NCBI GenBank assembly: GCA_945874225.1
Contig: CAMCFT010000008.1
Coordinates: 66,772-130,771, forward strand
Direction: 5' to 3'
From: Flavobacterium psychrophilum
GTDB taxonomy: Bacteria; Bacteroidota; Bacteroidia; Flavobacteriales; Flavobacteriaceae
DNA length: 64,000 nt
The notes below the pieces were generated by a model that was given only the letters and a program-made list of their open reading frames with translations, had not been told where the DNA came from and did no database searches. Both the position numbers and the translations under genes were made by a program. This document shows, piece by piece, positions 25,853 through 35,030 of this stretch; positions within the stretch are counted from its first letter, which is position 1; the number at the start of each line of letters is the position of its first letter.

Positions 25853-26622
25853 GTCAGTAAGTCAAGGTACTTTAGCCGTCTATTAGAGTGTTCCCTAAGT
25901 GGACCAAAAATTGTATCCTTTTTTTTTTACCATTAAGAGATTAAGAAAATTAAGTTTTTAGCCTTAATGAACCTTAATTTCTTAATGGTTTGAAGAGAAA
26001 AAACCTTATTTTATTTATAAACTAAATCCATGTTTTTTCACCACATAAGAAATATAAGGTCATTTAAGAAGAAAGTGAGTTCCAAAAAGACAATACAGGA
26101 ATCTAAATGTCAGTAAGTCAAGGTACTTTAGCCGTCTCTTTGACTGTCTCCTAAGCGGGCCAAAAATTGTATCCTGTTTTTTTTACCATTAAGAGATTAA
26201 GAAAATTAAGTTTTTAGCCTTAATGAACCTTAATTTCTTAATAGTTTGAAGATAAAAAAAACCTTATTTTATTTATAATTAGGACCATGTTTTTTCACCA
26301 CATAAGAAATATAAGGTCATTTACGAAGAAAGTGATTCCCAAAAAGACAATACAGGAATCTAAATATCACTAAGTCAAGATACTTTAGCCGTCTATTAGT
26401 GTGTTCCCTAAGCGGACCAAAAATTGTATCCTGTTTTTTTTAACCATTAAGAGATTAAGAAAATTAAGTTTTTAGCCTTAATGAACCTTAATTTCTTAAT
26501 GGTTTGAAGAGAAAAAAAACCTTATTCTATTTATAAATTAGCACCATGTTTTTTCACCTCATAAGAAATATAAGGTCATTTAAAAAGAAAGTGATTCCCA
26601 AAAAGACCGTGCAGGAATCTAT
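25853..26622. repeat. three tandem 256-257-bp repeats
   Basis: Units start at 25853, 26109 and 26366 and are over 90 percent alike by eye. Each has an inverted pair CCATTAAGAGATTAAG and CTTAATTTCTTAATGG around TTTTTAGCC, and a region CACATAAGAAATATAAGG. The first two units carry GGTACTTTAGCCGTC. No protein frame is shared. A solo copy of the inner palindrome occurs inverted at 59640-59705. Confidence 0.85.
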
Positions 26623-26798
26623 TGCTGATTAAAGCGAAGAAGAGGGGTTAGCAGTATTCAGATTGCAGACGGCAGGAGGCTGTACTTTGTGCCTCCCTGA
26701 TATAGGTTGACCACTTAATACCCTCCAACAACCACCAACCGACAACCACCAACTTCCTGCTCCCCCTTCGGGGGCTGGGGGGGGCTAACAACCAACTC

Positions 26799-28127
26799 CT
26801 ACTTATTCTTCTCAAAATAAACATTCAATAACGACAACGAATACACAAAGGCCGGCGCGGCGGTTCGCATGGCGGCATGATTGATCGTAAAAAACCAGAA
26901 CGCCACAAAACACAGCAAGAACATGTTGAATTTGTTCTCTATATATAAAACCAGAGGCGTGAAAAATAGGATTAGCAGTCCCACAATCCCCAGGGAACCA
27001 TGTTCCGCCAGCATACGGGTAATTTCATCATGGGACAACGTCTCGTTTCCTGTTTCTTCAAAGCGCAGCTCAGCCCCTTTGCCAACTCCTACACCAAATA
27101 TGGGGTTATTCAGGAAAGAATTGATTTCGTTGAGTGCCACATCCTCCCTGCCGGTAAACTTGGATTCTTTTTCTCTTCCTCTGGCATCCTGATTGGCATA
27201 GCGTTTGTCGATAAGCCCTCCTGTCTGAAAAGAAGTATAGGCCCAGATCGCAACCATAGCTACTGCGATAAACACTATAATATAATTGAGTTTGACTCTG
27301 CCGCTATAGTTGGATTTGGTATAAAGGAACAACAACAACAAGAGGATCATCAAAAAGCCCGTAACCATCCCACCCCTCGAAAAGGTTACTATTCCCCGAT
27401 AACTCATATTCATAGCAACTAGGAAGTTGAGGACTAACATAAATTTAGTTCTGGACTCCAATATGATTCTGGAAAAAAAGATAAACATCCCCAACCCTAA
27501 AATTGTGGCAACCTGGTTGGGACCAAATCCCCCTGAAGCTTCAAAACTGGATTGGGTAGAGGTAATCACATCCCGAATATTAGGGGTATAAAAAGTCAGA
27601 TAGACCATACAGGTCACAATGGGCAGTCCCATGCTGAGCAAAATGGCATTCATTTGTTTCAAAGGAATCTTTCGCCTATAGGTATAGATAGAAGCCACTC
27701 CCAAACAGACAGGACCTGATATATTAAAGGAAATAGCATTCCTCATATTGGTTTCAAAGTTGAGCACAAAGGTGGTAATTACCACGCTGGGTAGAAGCAG
27801 CAACAGAAAAATCCAGTAGGGGGTAGCACTTTTGGAGAATCCGCTATAGAACATTCCTATAAAGATAAAAACCATGACCCCATATTTGGAAATTTCATAC
27901 AAAGGATTGCCTCCTGTCATCCTCAGAAAAACTTCACTGCCTACCACATAAGCGGCAGCAATCAGGGCTTCGTTATTTTTGTTCTGTTTCTTGATGATGT
28001 AAATGACACCCACGATAAAAATGGCATAGCCATAGAGTTTGGCTACAAAAGGAAATAAATAGACCAAAAATCCCAGAACCGCATGGAAAAGGATCAAATT
28101 GAAATAGACGAGGTCTTCTTTTTTCAT
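26799..28127 (-). CDS. O-antigen ligase/polymerase-like membrane protein
   Basis: A 442-residue protein with about ten membrane segments and a large extracytoplasmic loop (about 295-365, containing RGREKESKFTGREDVALNEI and the FGVGVGKGAEL and SHDEITRMLAEHGSLG motifs) typical of the WaaL/Wzy family. It would join or polymerise undecaprenyl-linked glycans in the periplasm. As the last minus-strand gene of the polysaccharide locus, ligase and polymerase roles are equally possible. A C/G-run palindrome follows its stop (26762-26790). Confidence 0.78.
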   Translation of the reverse strand: MKKEDLVYFNLILFHAVLGFLVYLFPFVAKLYGYAIFIVGVIYIIKKQNKNNEALIAAAYVVGSEVFLRMTGGNPLYEISKYGVMVFIFIGMFYSGFSKSATPYWIFLLLLLPSVVITTFVLNFETNMRNAISFNISGPVCLGVASIYTYRRKIPLKQMNAILLSMGLPIVTCMVYLTFYTPNIRDVITSTQSSFEASGGFGPNQVATILGLGMFIFFSRIILESRTKFMLVLNFLVAMNMSYRGIVTFSRGGMVTGFLMILLLLLFLYTKSNYSGRVKLNYIIVFIAVAMVAIWAYTSFQTGGLIDKRYANQDARGREKESKFTGREDVALNEINSFLNNPIFGVGVGKGAELRFEETGNETLSHDEITRMLAEHGSLGIVGLLILFFTPLVLYIENKFNMFLLCFVAFWFFTINHAAMRTAAPAFVYSLSLLNVYFEKNK

Positions 28128-28446
28128 TTATAACTATTATAGTATCTATTGTTATAGGGTTCTGTATTTATTTATTTTTAAACTTATTGTTAATTGGTTA
28201 AGCAAAGAACTTTCCTATGTGGGAGCAGCTTTTCCTATTCCCTAAAGACTTCACAGTTTTATCAGGAATCAACTTTTAAGTCCAAATAATACTATTTCAA
28301 AGACACCGAAAGAGTGTTTTTTTTTTAGAATTATCATATTATCAACTCCCGTTATCCAACTAATAACAATGATTAGCAACCATCCGCTGATATCCAATTG
28401 TAGATCGTGTTATGTATTCTTTTATTTTTAATTCAAATATACAACT
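28128..28446. other. 319-bp intergenic region in the polysaccharide locus
   Basis: No gene and no clear hairpin. On the minus strand TATATTTG (28441-28434) could be a -7 element, about 300 nt ahead of the gene at 26799-28127, without a -33 box. Confidence 0.5.
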
Positions 28447-29439
28447 TCATTTTGGCTTATGAAACATCAAACTCCACCAACCCAAAGTTCTTCCCAAGGC
28501 TTCTGTAAAAGCTTGTTTTCTGTTCCTAGTAGTAAATGTATTGGAAAATCGGATTACTATCAAAAGTATCGTGATGAAATGCCATTTTAATTGATGTTTA
28601 AACAATGGTCTTGGGTTTTTGGTACGCCACACATACCAGCCGTTTCGTACCACCATCTTGCCGTATTGGTATTGGTTGGGCCTTCCGGATGCAGCATGAT
28701 AATGATTTAATTTTGCTGCTGTGTTCAAGTATAATTTCCCTATTTTAGCAACTCTTAGAGTAAAATCAGTATCCTCGTACAAGCCATAACCTTCGAAATA
28801 CGTGGAGAATTGAAGGCTTCGAAATATGGTTTTTCTAAAAGAGGAAACGCCTCCCATCAATTGTTCCACGGTATAAATTTTTCCACTCGGAGGCAGAAAC
28901 CCAACACTACGTCCATGGGAGTATAAAGGGGAATATCCTGGAGGACAATCGCTATCCAATCCTAATCTTTTTCGGAGAATAAAGCGACTGCTGTCCTTTC
29001 GTTTCCAGCCATCAAAAAAATATTCGTCAATTCTGGGTTTGTAATGCTCCCCAACAAATTCACATTGGGATTCATTATTAATATATCCTCCAACACTCAA
29101 AGCCTCTGGATGAATTTCATAGGTTTGGAGTAATTGCTCAAAATAATCCTTTTCTAAAACCGTGTCATCATCCAGAAAACAAACTACTTCTATTTCATTT
29201 CCAACTTTCTCAATACCATAATTCCTTTGACGGGTCAGACCGCGATGTTCGGGTGAAACAGCAAAATAATGCAAATTGGCGAATTGATTTTCTTGTAACA
29301 GGGCCCTCGTTTCATTGTTGTTGGACCCATCAACAATCAGTATTTCATCAGGATACACCGTTTGGCCCTGAACAGATTGCAGTAAATGCAGCAAAGGCGT
29401 TGGGCGCATATAGGTACAGATAATGAGACTAAATTTCAT
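28447..29439 (-). CDS. glycosyltransferase family 2
   Basis: A 330-residue GT-A enzyme. The nucleotide-sugar domain begins FSLIICTYMRPTPLLHLLQSV, the DDD metal motif is VCFLDDDTVLE (about residues 94-98) and the acceptor region has a GGVSSFRKTIF and YEDTDFTLRVAKIG pair. A C-terminal basic helix may contact the membrane. Starts 6 nt after the preceding GT gene stop, so translation is likely shared. Confidence 0.86.
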   Translation of the reverse strand: MKFSLIICTYMRPTPLLHLLQSVQGQTVYPDEILIVDGSNNNETRALLQENQFANLHYFAVSPEHRGLTRQRNYGIEKVGNEIEVVCFLDDDTVLEKDYFEQLLQTYEIHPEALSVGGYINNESQCEFVGEHYKPRIDEYFFDGWKRKDSSRFILRKRLGLDSDCPPGYSPLYSHGRSVGFLPPSGKIYTVEQLMGGVSSFRKTIFRSLQFSTYFEGYGLYEDTDFTLRVAKIGKLYLNTAAKLNHYHAASGRPNQYQYGKMVVRNGWYVWRTKNPRPLFKHQLKWHFITILLIVIRFSNTFTTRNRKQAFTEALGRTLGWWSLMFHKPK

Positions 29440-29444
29440 ATATA

Positions 29445-30977
29445 TTATTGATGTCTTATTCCTAGATCAATTAATTTTTTAGCATAGAAAACTGATTTTT
29501 TATATTGAATGTTTTTATAAGGAAAACATAACAATCTATATATAAATCCAATTTTTGAGCCTTTAAATAAATAAAGAAAAAAGTGTTTGTACTTGTATTC
29601 TAATGTTTGTTGTGGCGTAAAATGTTTGATAATGCCATACATAATCGTGGGACTTGGAACAGGTCTAATACCCTTCACAGGCATATCCAATTCCCAAGGC
29701 AGTATTTTTCTTTTCTTCCCCATGATCTTGGCCTGCGCTCCCCAAAAGCGGTAACCACCACTTGACGGTTTTAGATGCAAATTAGTTGAAAAAGGATTTT
29801 GCAAAACAATAACGCCAATTTTAGCTAACGACATTCCAAAATCATTATCCTCTCCATAACCACCATCAAAATTGACATCATTACCAATAAGTTGGTTCAC
29901 AAATTTTCGATTTACACAATTATTGGCATTATTAAACAATTGAGTTGCTCCTGTTAAAAACCTATTATTTCCATAATTATCCAATTTTTTTTGCAAATCA
30001 TGTAGATCTTGTTTCTGATGATCAGCTCGAATATCTAATCCATTGCAAGCTCCTGCATTATATGTTTGCAAAAAACGAATATGGTTTTCAATGTAATTTG
30101 AGGGAACTCTTATATCATCATCTCCAAAAACTATATAATCGCCAGTACAAAATTCTATAGCTTCATTTCTGGCGCGACAACTTCCTTTAGTGGTTTGCCA
30201 TTTGAGGATTAATTCGAATGGATATTTTTTGGCTTTATATAAACTTTCATTTCTTTGATTTTCAGGAGTAGCATCAACGATTACAACTTGAGTTACTAAG
30301 TATGATTGATTAGTCAAATCATCAAGTAACTGCAAAGTAAAATCTTGTCTCATCATAGTTGGTATGATATAACTTACAGTGGGATTTCCTTCAATTTGTT
30401 TTAATTGCCTATGTTGCATTGTTGGTTTTAAAACAGTTTGTTTGAATTTATTCTTTGCATAAAAAAAAGAATTCCATTCACTATATTTCCACAAACCCTC
30501 TCTAAAAATCATATATAAGGAATGGTCTATTTTAAAATTTTTTCTAAAAAAAATGTACCTGTCTTTAGCTGTTATGTTTATCTTTTCTTTTGTGTTAACA
30601 CTAAATAGCCCCTTACTGTAAAGAGGGATAGCTCCTGAAACTCGCAAAGCATTATATCCAAAATCAAATGCTTGCATTTGAGAATTTGTATATTCAACAT
30701 CAAAACCACCTAAGGACTTCCATACCTCTTTACGTACTACAAAATGATTTGGATTAATTCTCCAACTAATACATTCGTCTAAATCATCAAAGTCATTTAG
30801 ATACCAAAAAAATACTGCTGTTTGATATACCAATTCGGGAAAAGCATTTTTATAACCTTGCTCAAAAGAGGAATGCCAAATATCCCCTGAACCTTCTGAT
30901 AAATCTTCTAATTTATCGAAATTGGGATTGCCTTTATACAAAAGAATCTCACCACTTTTTAGAACAAACTCTTTCAT
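29445..30977 (-). CDS. two-module glycosyltransferase family 2 protein
   Basis: A 510-residue protein. Residues 1-190 resemble only the second half of a GT-A domain (WRINPNHFVVRKEVWKSLGGFD matches acceptor-side motifs) with no nucleotide-binding start. Residues 205-430 form a complete GT2 domain: VSYIIPTMMRQDFTLQLLDDL, FGDDDIRV, and GGYGEDNDFGMSLAKIG. It may be a fusion, or two sequential domains with one degenerate. Upstream of the 28447 gene with a 5-nt gap. Confidence 0.8.
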   Translation of the reverse strand: MKEFVLKSGEILLYKGNPNFDKLEDLSEGSGDIWHSSFEQGYKNAFPELVYQTAVFFWYLNDFDDLDECISWRINPNHFVVRKEVWKSLGGFDVEYTNSQMQAFDFGYNALRVSGAIPLYSKGLFSVNTKEKINITAKDRYIFFRKNFKIDHSLYMIFREGLWKYSEWNSFFYAKNKFKQTVLKPTMQHRQLKQIEGNPTVSYIIPTMMRQDFTLQLLDDLTNQSYLVTQVVIVDATPENQRNESLYKAKKYPFELILKWQTTKGSCRARNEAIEFCTGDYIVFGDDDIRVPSNYIENHIRFLQTYNAGACNGLDIRADHQKQDLHDLQKKLDNYGNNRFLTGATQLFNNANNCVNRKFVNQLIGNDVNFDGGYGEDNDFGMSLAKIGVIVLQNPFSTNLHLKPSSGGYRFWGAQAKIMGKKRKILPWELDMPVKGIRPVPSPTIMYGIIKHFTPQQTLEYKYKHFFLYLFKGSKIGFIYRLLCFPYKNIQYKKSVFYAKKLIDLGIRHQ

Positions 30978-31021
30978 TTTTTTACTAATTTTGCATTAAA
31001 AGGTACACTATTTGCAAACTA

Positions 31022-31825
31022 TTATATTACTTCTCCCGCAAAGGTTATAATTTCATTTTTCCGAAATCGTACCGTTTTATAGGGATAGTTTCTTTTTTTG
31101 AAGAATTCCTCTACTTTAATATAGGTGGGTGCTCCATCAACAATGTGATAGGAGGCAATGGCAAAATTAGGCTTTAGGTTTTGGATGGTTTGCACACATC
31201 CATCCAAAGCTTCTATTTCGGCGCCTTCAATGTCCATTTTTATAAAATCCAGTTTCCTGATATTGTTTTTCACTACCCAGTCATCGATTCTAACGGCTTC
31301 TTTTTGAACGCATTGAGCAGGATCCGGAATCCATACAGCCGAAGAACCTACGGTTCCTGCTTCGTAAAAATCGACTAATTTATTTTCATTCCACAACAAC
31401 AATTCTTCTATTTTGATATTGTCTTCAAGGTCTATATTCCATCCTATATTCTTTTTAATTCTCTCAATATTGAAAGCATCCGGTTCAAAAGCATAGACTA
31501 ATCCATCTTTCCCAACTAATTTCGAAAAGAAAATGGACAAATGTCCACAATTGGCGCCGGCATCCAAAACAATATTATTTGCTACTACTTGGTAAAAATG
31601 CTGATAATAATTAAAATCAGGAACGATAAAATATAAAGCTTCATTGGTAACCATAGACACTTCTTCAAAAGTGGTTTTGAAAGCTACTTTACCTTCTTTA
31701 CCCTTTACTAGTTCATATTTAGTATGCTTAGGCCTATTGATGCTGTAATAGACTAATTTGATTTGCTCCTTCAGGTTGCCTTTTGGAAAAATAGCACTTA
31801 TTATTTTTTTGATTTGTTTTTTCAT
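31022..31825 (-). CDS. FkbM family methyltransferase
   Basis: A 267-residue SAM-dependent methyltransferase. SAM motif I is VLDAGANCGHLSIFFSKLVG; GLVYAFEPDAFNIERIKKN and DFIKMDIEGAEIEALDG are the FkbM hallmarks. FkbM enzymes O-methylate sugars or polyketides; within this locus a sugar O-methyl group is likely. Overlaps the upstream GT4 gene by 4 nt. Confidence 0.88.
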   Translation of the reverse strand: MKKQIKKIISAIFPKGNLKEQIKLVYYSINRPKHTKYELVKGKEGKVAFKTTFEEVSMVTNEALYFIVPDFNYYQHFYQVVANNIVLDAGANCGHLSIFFSKLVGKDGLVYAFEPDAFNIERIKKNIGWNIDLEDNIKIEELLLWNENKLVDFYEAGTVGSSAVWIPDPAQCVQKEAVRIDDWVVKNNIRKLDFIKMDIEGAEIEALDGCVQTIQNLKPNFAIASYHIVDGAPTYIKVEEFFKKRNYPYKTVRFRKNEIITFAGEVI

Positions 31826-32970
31826 CTTGGTTTAATTAATCCTTCATAAAACAATAGGCTTTGCTTTGCCACTATTTCGACACTAAATTTATTGACAATC
31901 TTTTTCCGGGCGGCTATTCCAAACTGTTGTTGCAATTTCGGTTGCTCCAATAACTCTAATATCCTATTGGCAAATTGCCGGTGCTCTTTTGGGTGGACTA
32001 AAAAACCGTCTACTCCATCGGCAATAATTTCCGATGCCCAACCAATATTAGAGGCCACCACCGCTTTTTGCATGGCCATAGCTTCCATCCAAGAAACGGG
32101 TAAGGCTTCGGCAAAGGAAGGAAAAACACAGACCGTCGCCAAATCTATTTGCTGTTGCATTTCGGCATAGGGAACGCTCCCTAAATAGGTCAGGTTTTGC
32201 AAAGCCTCGGGCGTAAATAAGCCTTGCATCATTTGCCAGGTAGAGGAATTCCCCGAAACAATATCCGGCACATCCTTCCCTACCAAAACAAGTTGAGCTT
32301 GGGGATTATCACGAATCACCTCATTGAAAATGAAGGGCAATTCCAACAATCCCTTTTTACGGATCAAACTTCCAAAATAAAGGATTGTATGCATATTATG
32401 GCTATTGTCATAGCCATTAAATAAATCCACATGAATCGAATTGGGAATGATGGTGAATTCTTTTTTTAACCCAAAAACTTGGTTGGTCAGATCAGCCGTA
32501 AATTGACTTACGGAGAGCAAGTCATCGGCTTTTTCAAGTGCTCTTCGTTCGTGAAATTGATTTATCCATTTGACAGGACGATGATCCAAATGACAAAAAT
32601 AAGTGTCGGAACCGTGAAGCTTAATTACTATTGGGCATTTATTAGGTTGAATAAAGGAAGTGATTCCGGTCCAATCGGGTGCTTCCACCAAATCAATTTC
32701 CTTATCGACATATAATTGATTGATGATATGCTCCAATTTTTTTCGGGTCAGCCACCAGGACAAGCCCTTGAATTTTACATTTCTTATCTGTTGTATGGTT
32801 ATGCCATTATCCTCAAAAATAGCGTCTTCTTTTTGACCATAAACTAAAACTCTGACCTTGCAATTTTGTGACAAAAGCCCATTAGCCAAGTTTTTTATGC
32901 TCGTACCAATTCCACCGGAACTTCCCGTTTTTGAGTGTGGATATTCTGAAGTAAGAAAGGCAATTTTCAT
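31822..32970 (-). CDS. glycosyltransferase family 4
   Basis: A 382-residue GT-B enzyme. N-domain with SSGGIGTSIKNLANGL, acceptor binding; C-domain with the donor motif FPSFAEALPVSWMEAMAMQKAVVAS holding the EX7E pair. Overlaps the following FkbM gene by 4 nt and abuts the upstream methyltransferase by 1 nt. Confidence 0.88.
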   Translation of the reverse strand: MKIAFLTSEYPHSKTGSSGGIGTSIKNLANGLLSQNCKVRVLVYGQKEDAIFEDNGITIQQIRNVKFKGLSWWLTRKKLEHIINQLYVDKEIDLVEAPDWTGITSFIQPNKCPIVIKLHGSDTYFCHLDHRPVKWINQFHERRALEKADDLLSVSQFTADLTNQVFGLKKEFTIIPNSIHVDLFNGYDNSHNMHTILYFGSLIRKKGLLELPFIFNEVIRDNPQAQLVLVGKDVPDIVSGNSSTWQMMQGLFTPEALQNLTYLGSVPYAEMQQQIDLATVCVFPSFAEALPVSWMEAMAMQKAVVASNIGWASEIIADGVDGFLVHPKEHRQFANRILELLEQPKLQQQFGIAARKKIVNKFSVEIVAKQSLLFYEGLIKPR

Positions 32971-33957
32971 CTAATTATTTTTTATCCAAATGCAAGAAAT
33001 ATTTCTACCACTTAATTCGTTATCAGATATATATTTATCTTCCTTTGTTCTATATTTAGTATTCAAATCACTTTTTAAGGCTCCGTAAAAACCATAAGAT
33101 CTTTGATTAATCAATTTGAAATTACTTAATTGTTTATTTAAATATTGAAGCGAAATCCCTTTGTTAATAGAATTGCTTTTGGTTTCAACATGAATATCAG
33201 TTACACTCCAAATTTCATCAGCTGACATTCTTTTTTTTATTGCTTTTTCAGCAATCAATTGATCATTAACTAAATCAATATAAGTTTTCCTTCCTAATTG
33301 TCGGTTAATATACTGTTTCCATTTTTTAGGAATCATATCCGCGATTTTTTTATTTTTGGGCATCGAATCCATTTCATTTTTATAAGCCCTCATTCTTTCT
33401 AAATAATTTGCATCATTAAGATAATCGCCATTTGGATCTTGCAGGTGAATTAAAATTCCTCCGGGATTAAGTACATTGTTAACTTGCGATAAAAATAAGT
33501 TCAAATCCGGGATATGATGAAGCACGGAACATATAATAATACAGTCATATTTTTCTTTTAAATCTGAAACATACGAATTTACAATTGTATATTTTTTATT
33601 CCAGTTTTTAGCTTTTTCTTCCGCATATTTTAACATATTTGAAGAGGTATCCAGAAGTGTTATGCTATCAATATGAGAACCTAATTTAGAGTTTATTAAA
33701 ATTTGAGTACTCAATCCTGTGCCACAACCAATATCCAATAAATTAATTTTATTTGCTGGAATAGATTCATTTTTATACAAATCATCCACCAATAAATTAA
33801 TTTGTTCCTGGAGGCTTTCCCACATATCAACATGCATTTTATCATAAAGATTGGCTTCATTATCGTGAAAAACAATATTAATTCTCTCTTGAAATTTTTC
33901 TGGAGTCAAAAGACTTCCTTTCTTTTTTAATAACGGGATTAAGGATTCATAGCTCAT
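32971..33957 (-). CDS. class I SAM-dependent methyltransferase
   Basis: A 328-residue protein with motif I INLLDIGCGTGLSTQIL (about 72-88) and DCIIICSVLHHIPDLNLFLSQV as the post-II region, the Methyltransf_11/25 pattern. An unusually long C-terminal part (200-328) has no clear match. Likely modifies a sugar or lipid in this locus; the target is unknown. Overlaps the next upstream gene by 4 nt. Confidence 0.83.
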   Translation of the reverse strand: MSYESLIPLLKKKGSLLTPEKFQERINIVFHDNEANLYDKMHVDMWESLQEQINLLVDDLYKNESIPANKINLLDIGCGTGLSTQILINSKLGSHIDSITLLDTSSNMLKYAEEKAKNWNKKYTIVNSYVSDLKEKYDCIIICSVLHHIPDLNLFLSQVNNVLNPGGILIHLQDPNGDYLNDANYLERMRAYKNEMDSMPKNKKIADMIPKKWKQYINRQLGRKTYIDLVNDQLIAEKAIKKRMSADEIWSVTDIHVETKSNSINKGISLQYLNKQLSNFKLINQRSYGFYGALKSDLNTKYRTKEDKYISDNELSGRNISCIWIKNN

Positions 33958-35030
33958 ACTTTTAATAATTGTATATGTTCATTGACCATTTTTTCTAAAT
34001 TGAAATGCTTTTCAATTTGTAAGCTGACGTTCTTGTCTATTTTAAAATTTCCCAACACAATATTTTTCAGGATTACAGCCAAAGCTACATAATCTTTAGG
34101 CTCAAAGATGAACCCATTTTTGCCGTTTTTAATAATCTCCAGATTTCCGCCAACAGGTGTTGTAATTACAGGAACATTGGTTGCCAAACTTTCCAAAATG
34201 GACAGACTGAAACACTCCATATAAGTCGGTTGTAATAAATATCTGTATTGAGACAATAATTGATTCAAATTTGAAGAACTGCCTTTAAAATGTACCGTTT
34301 CATTTAGTTTGTAATCATTAGCCATTTTTAGCAATTCTTTTTCATAAGGCCCTTCTCCATAAATATCAATTTGGATTTGATTTTTAATATTTTCTTCCAA
34401 AACAGATAATGTTTTTAGTATATCCTGAATCCCTTTAGATTCTCTTAAATGTGAAGTGACTATGAATTTATTTTTGTTTTCTTGAGTTCGTTTTACAAAA
34501 ACAGAAGTGTCTATACCATTATATATAATACTCGTTTTCTTGTCGAGAAAAAAACCATAATCCTTCAGGATGTGTTTTCGGGTATATTCAGAAACTCCCA
34601 CAATCTGATCAATATATTTGGAGTTCAAAACGCCCTTGATTTTATTTTTGATGATTTTAGAAATCGGAAAACCTTCCAGCGGTCTTGGATTATGATCCAC
34701 GGCTATCGTAAACCGAATACCTGTTGCTTTTGCTTTTTTAAAAAAAGAGGTACACAACGCCATAAAATGGGTGATTAAAACATCATATTGTAAGTTCTCC
34801 TGATTGACTTTTAACAAGAAAAAGGATTCCAAATCTTGATGATCTGAACTGAAAATAGTTAATCCGGAAAAGAAATCGAAAGCAGGATAATCCACAAAAT
34901 ACCAGTCTACTTTATATCCCAATTGTTTCGCTTTCGTATCATATGCCAACCAAAATCGATCCATCCCACCGATGCGGTCTGGATTCAGAGCATAGTTGCA
35001 GACAATAGCTATTTTTATTTCTTTAGTCAT
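33954..35030 (-). CDS. glycosyltransferase family 4
   Basis: A 358-residue GT-B protein. The N-domain starts EIKIAIVCNYALNPDRIGGMDRFW; the C-domain has HLRESKGIQDILKTLSVLEE, VHFKGSSSNLNQLLSQYRYLLQPTYMECFSLSILESLAT with the EX7E motif. Overlaps its upstream neighbour by 8 nt. Confidence 0.88.
   Translation of the reverse strand: MTKEIKIAIVCNYALNPDRIGGMDRFWLAYDTKAKQLGYKVDWYFVDYPAFDFFSGLTIFSSDHQDLESFFLLKVNQENLQYDVLITHFMALCTSFFKKAKATGIRFTIAVDHNPRPLEGFPISKIIKNKIKGVLNSKYIDQIVGVSEYTRKHILKDYGFFLDKKTSIIYNGIDTSVFVKRTQENKNKFIVTSHLRESKGIQDILKTLSVLEENIKNQIQIDIYGEGPYEKELLKMANDYKLNETVHFKGSSSNLNQLLSQYRYLLQPTYMECFSLSILESLATNVPVITTPVGGNLEIIKNGKNGFIFEPKDYVALAVILKNIVLGNFKIDKNVSLQIEKHFNLEKMVNEHIQLLKV

Noticed and set aside
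25549..25936. Plus-strand frames rich in RQVAGCRLQ
   Set aside because: Translations of the SDR gene in another frame and the GCAGGTTGCAG minisatellite.
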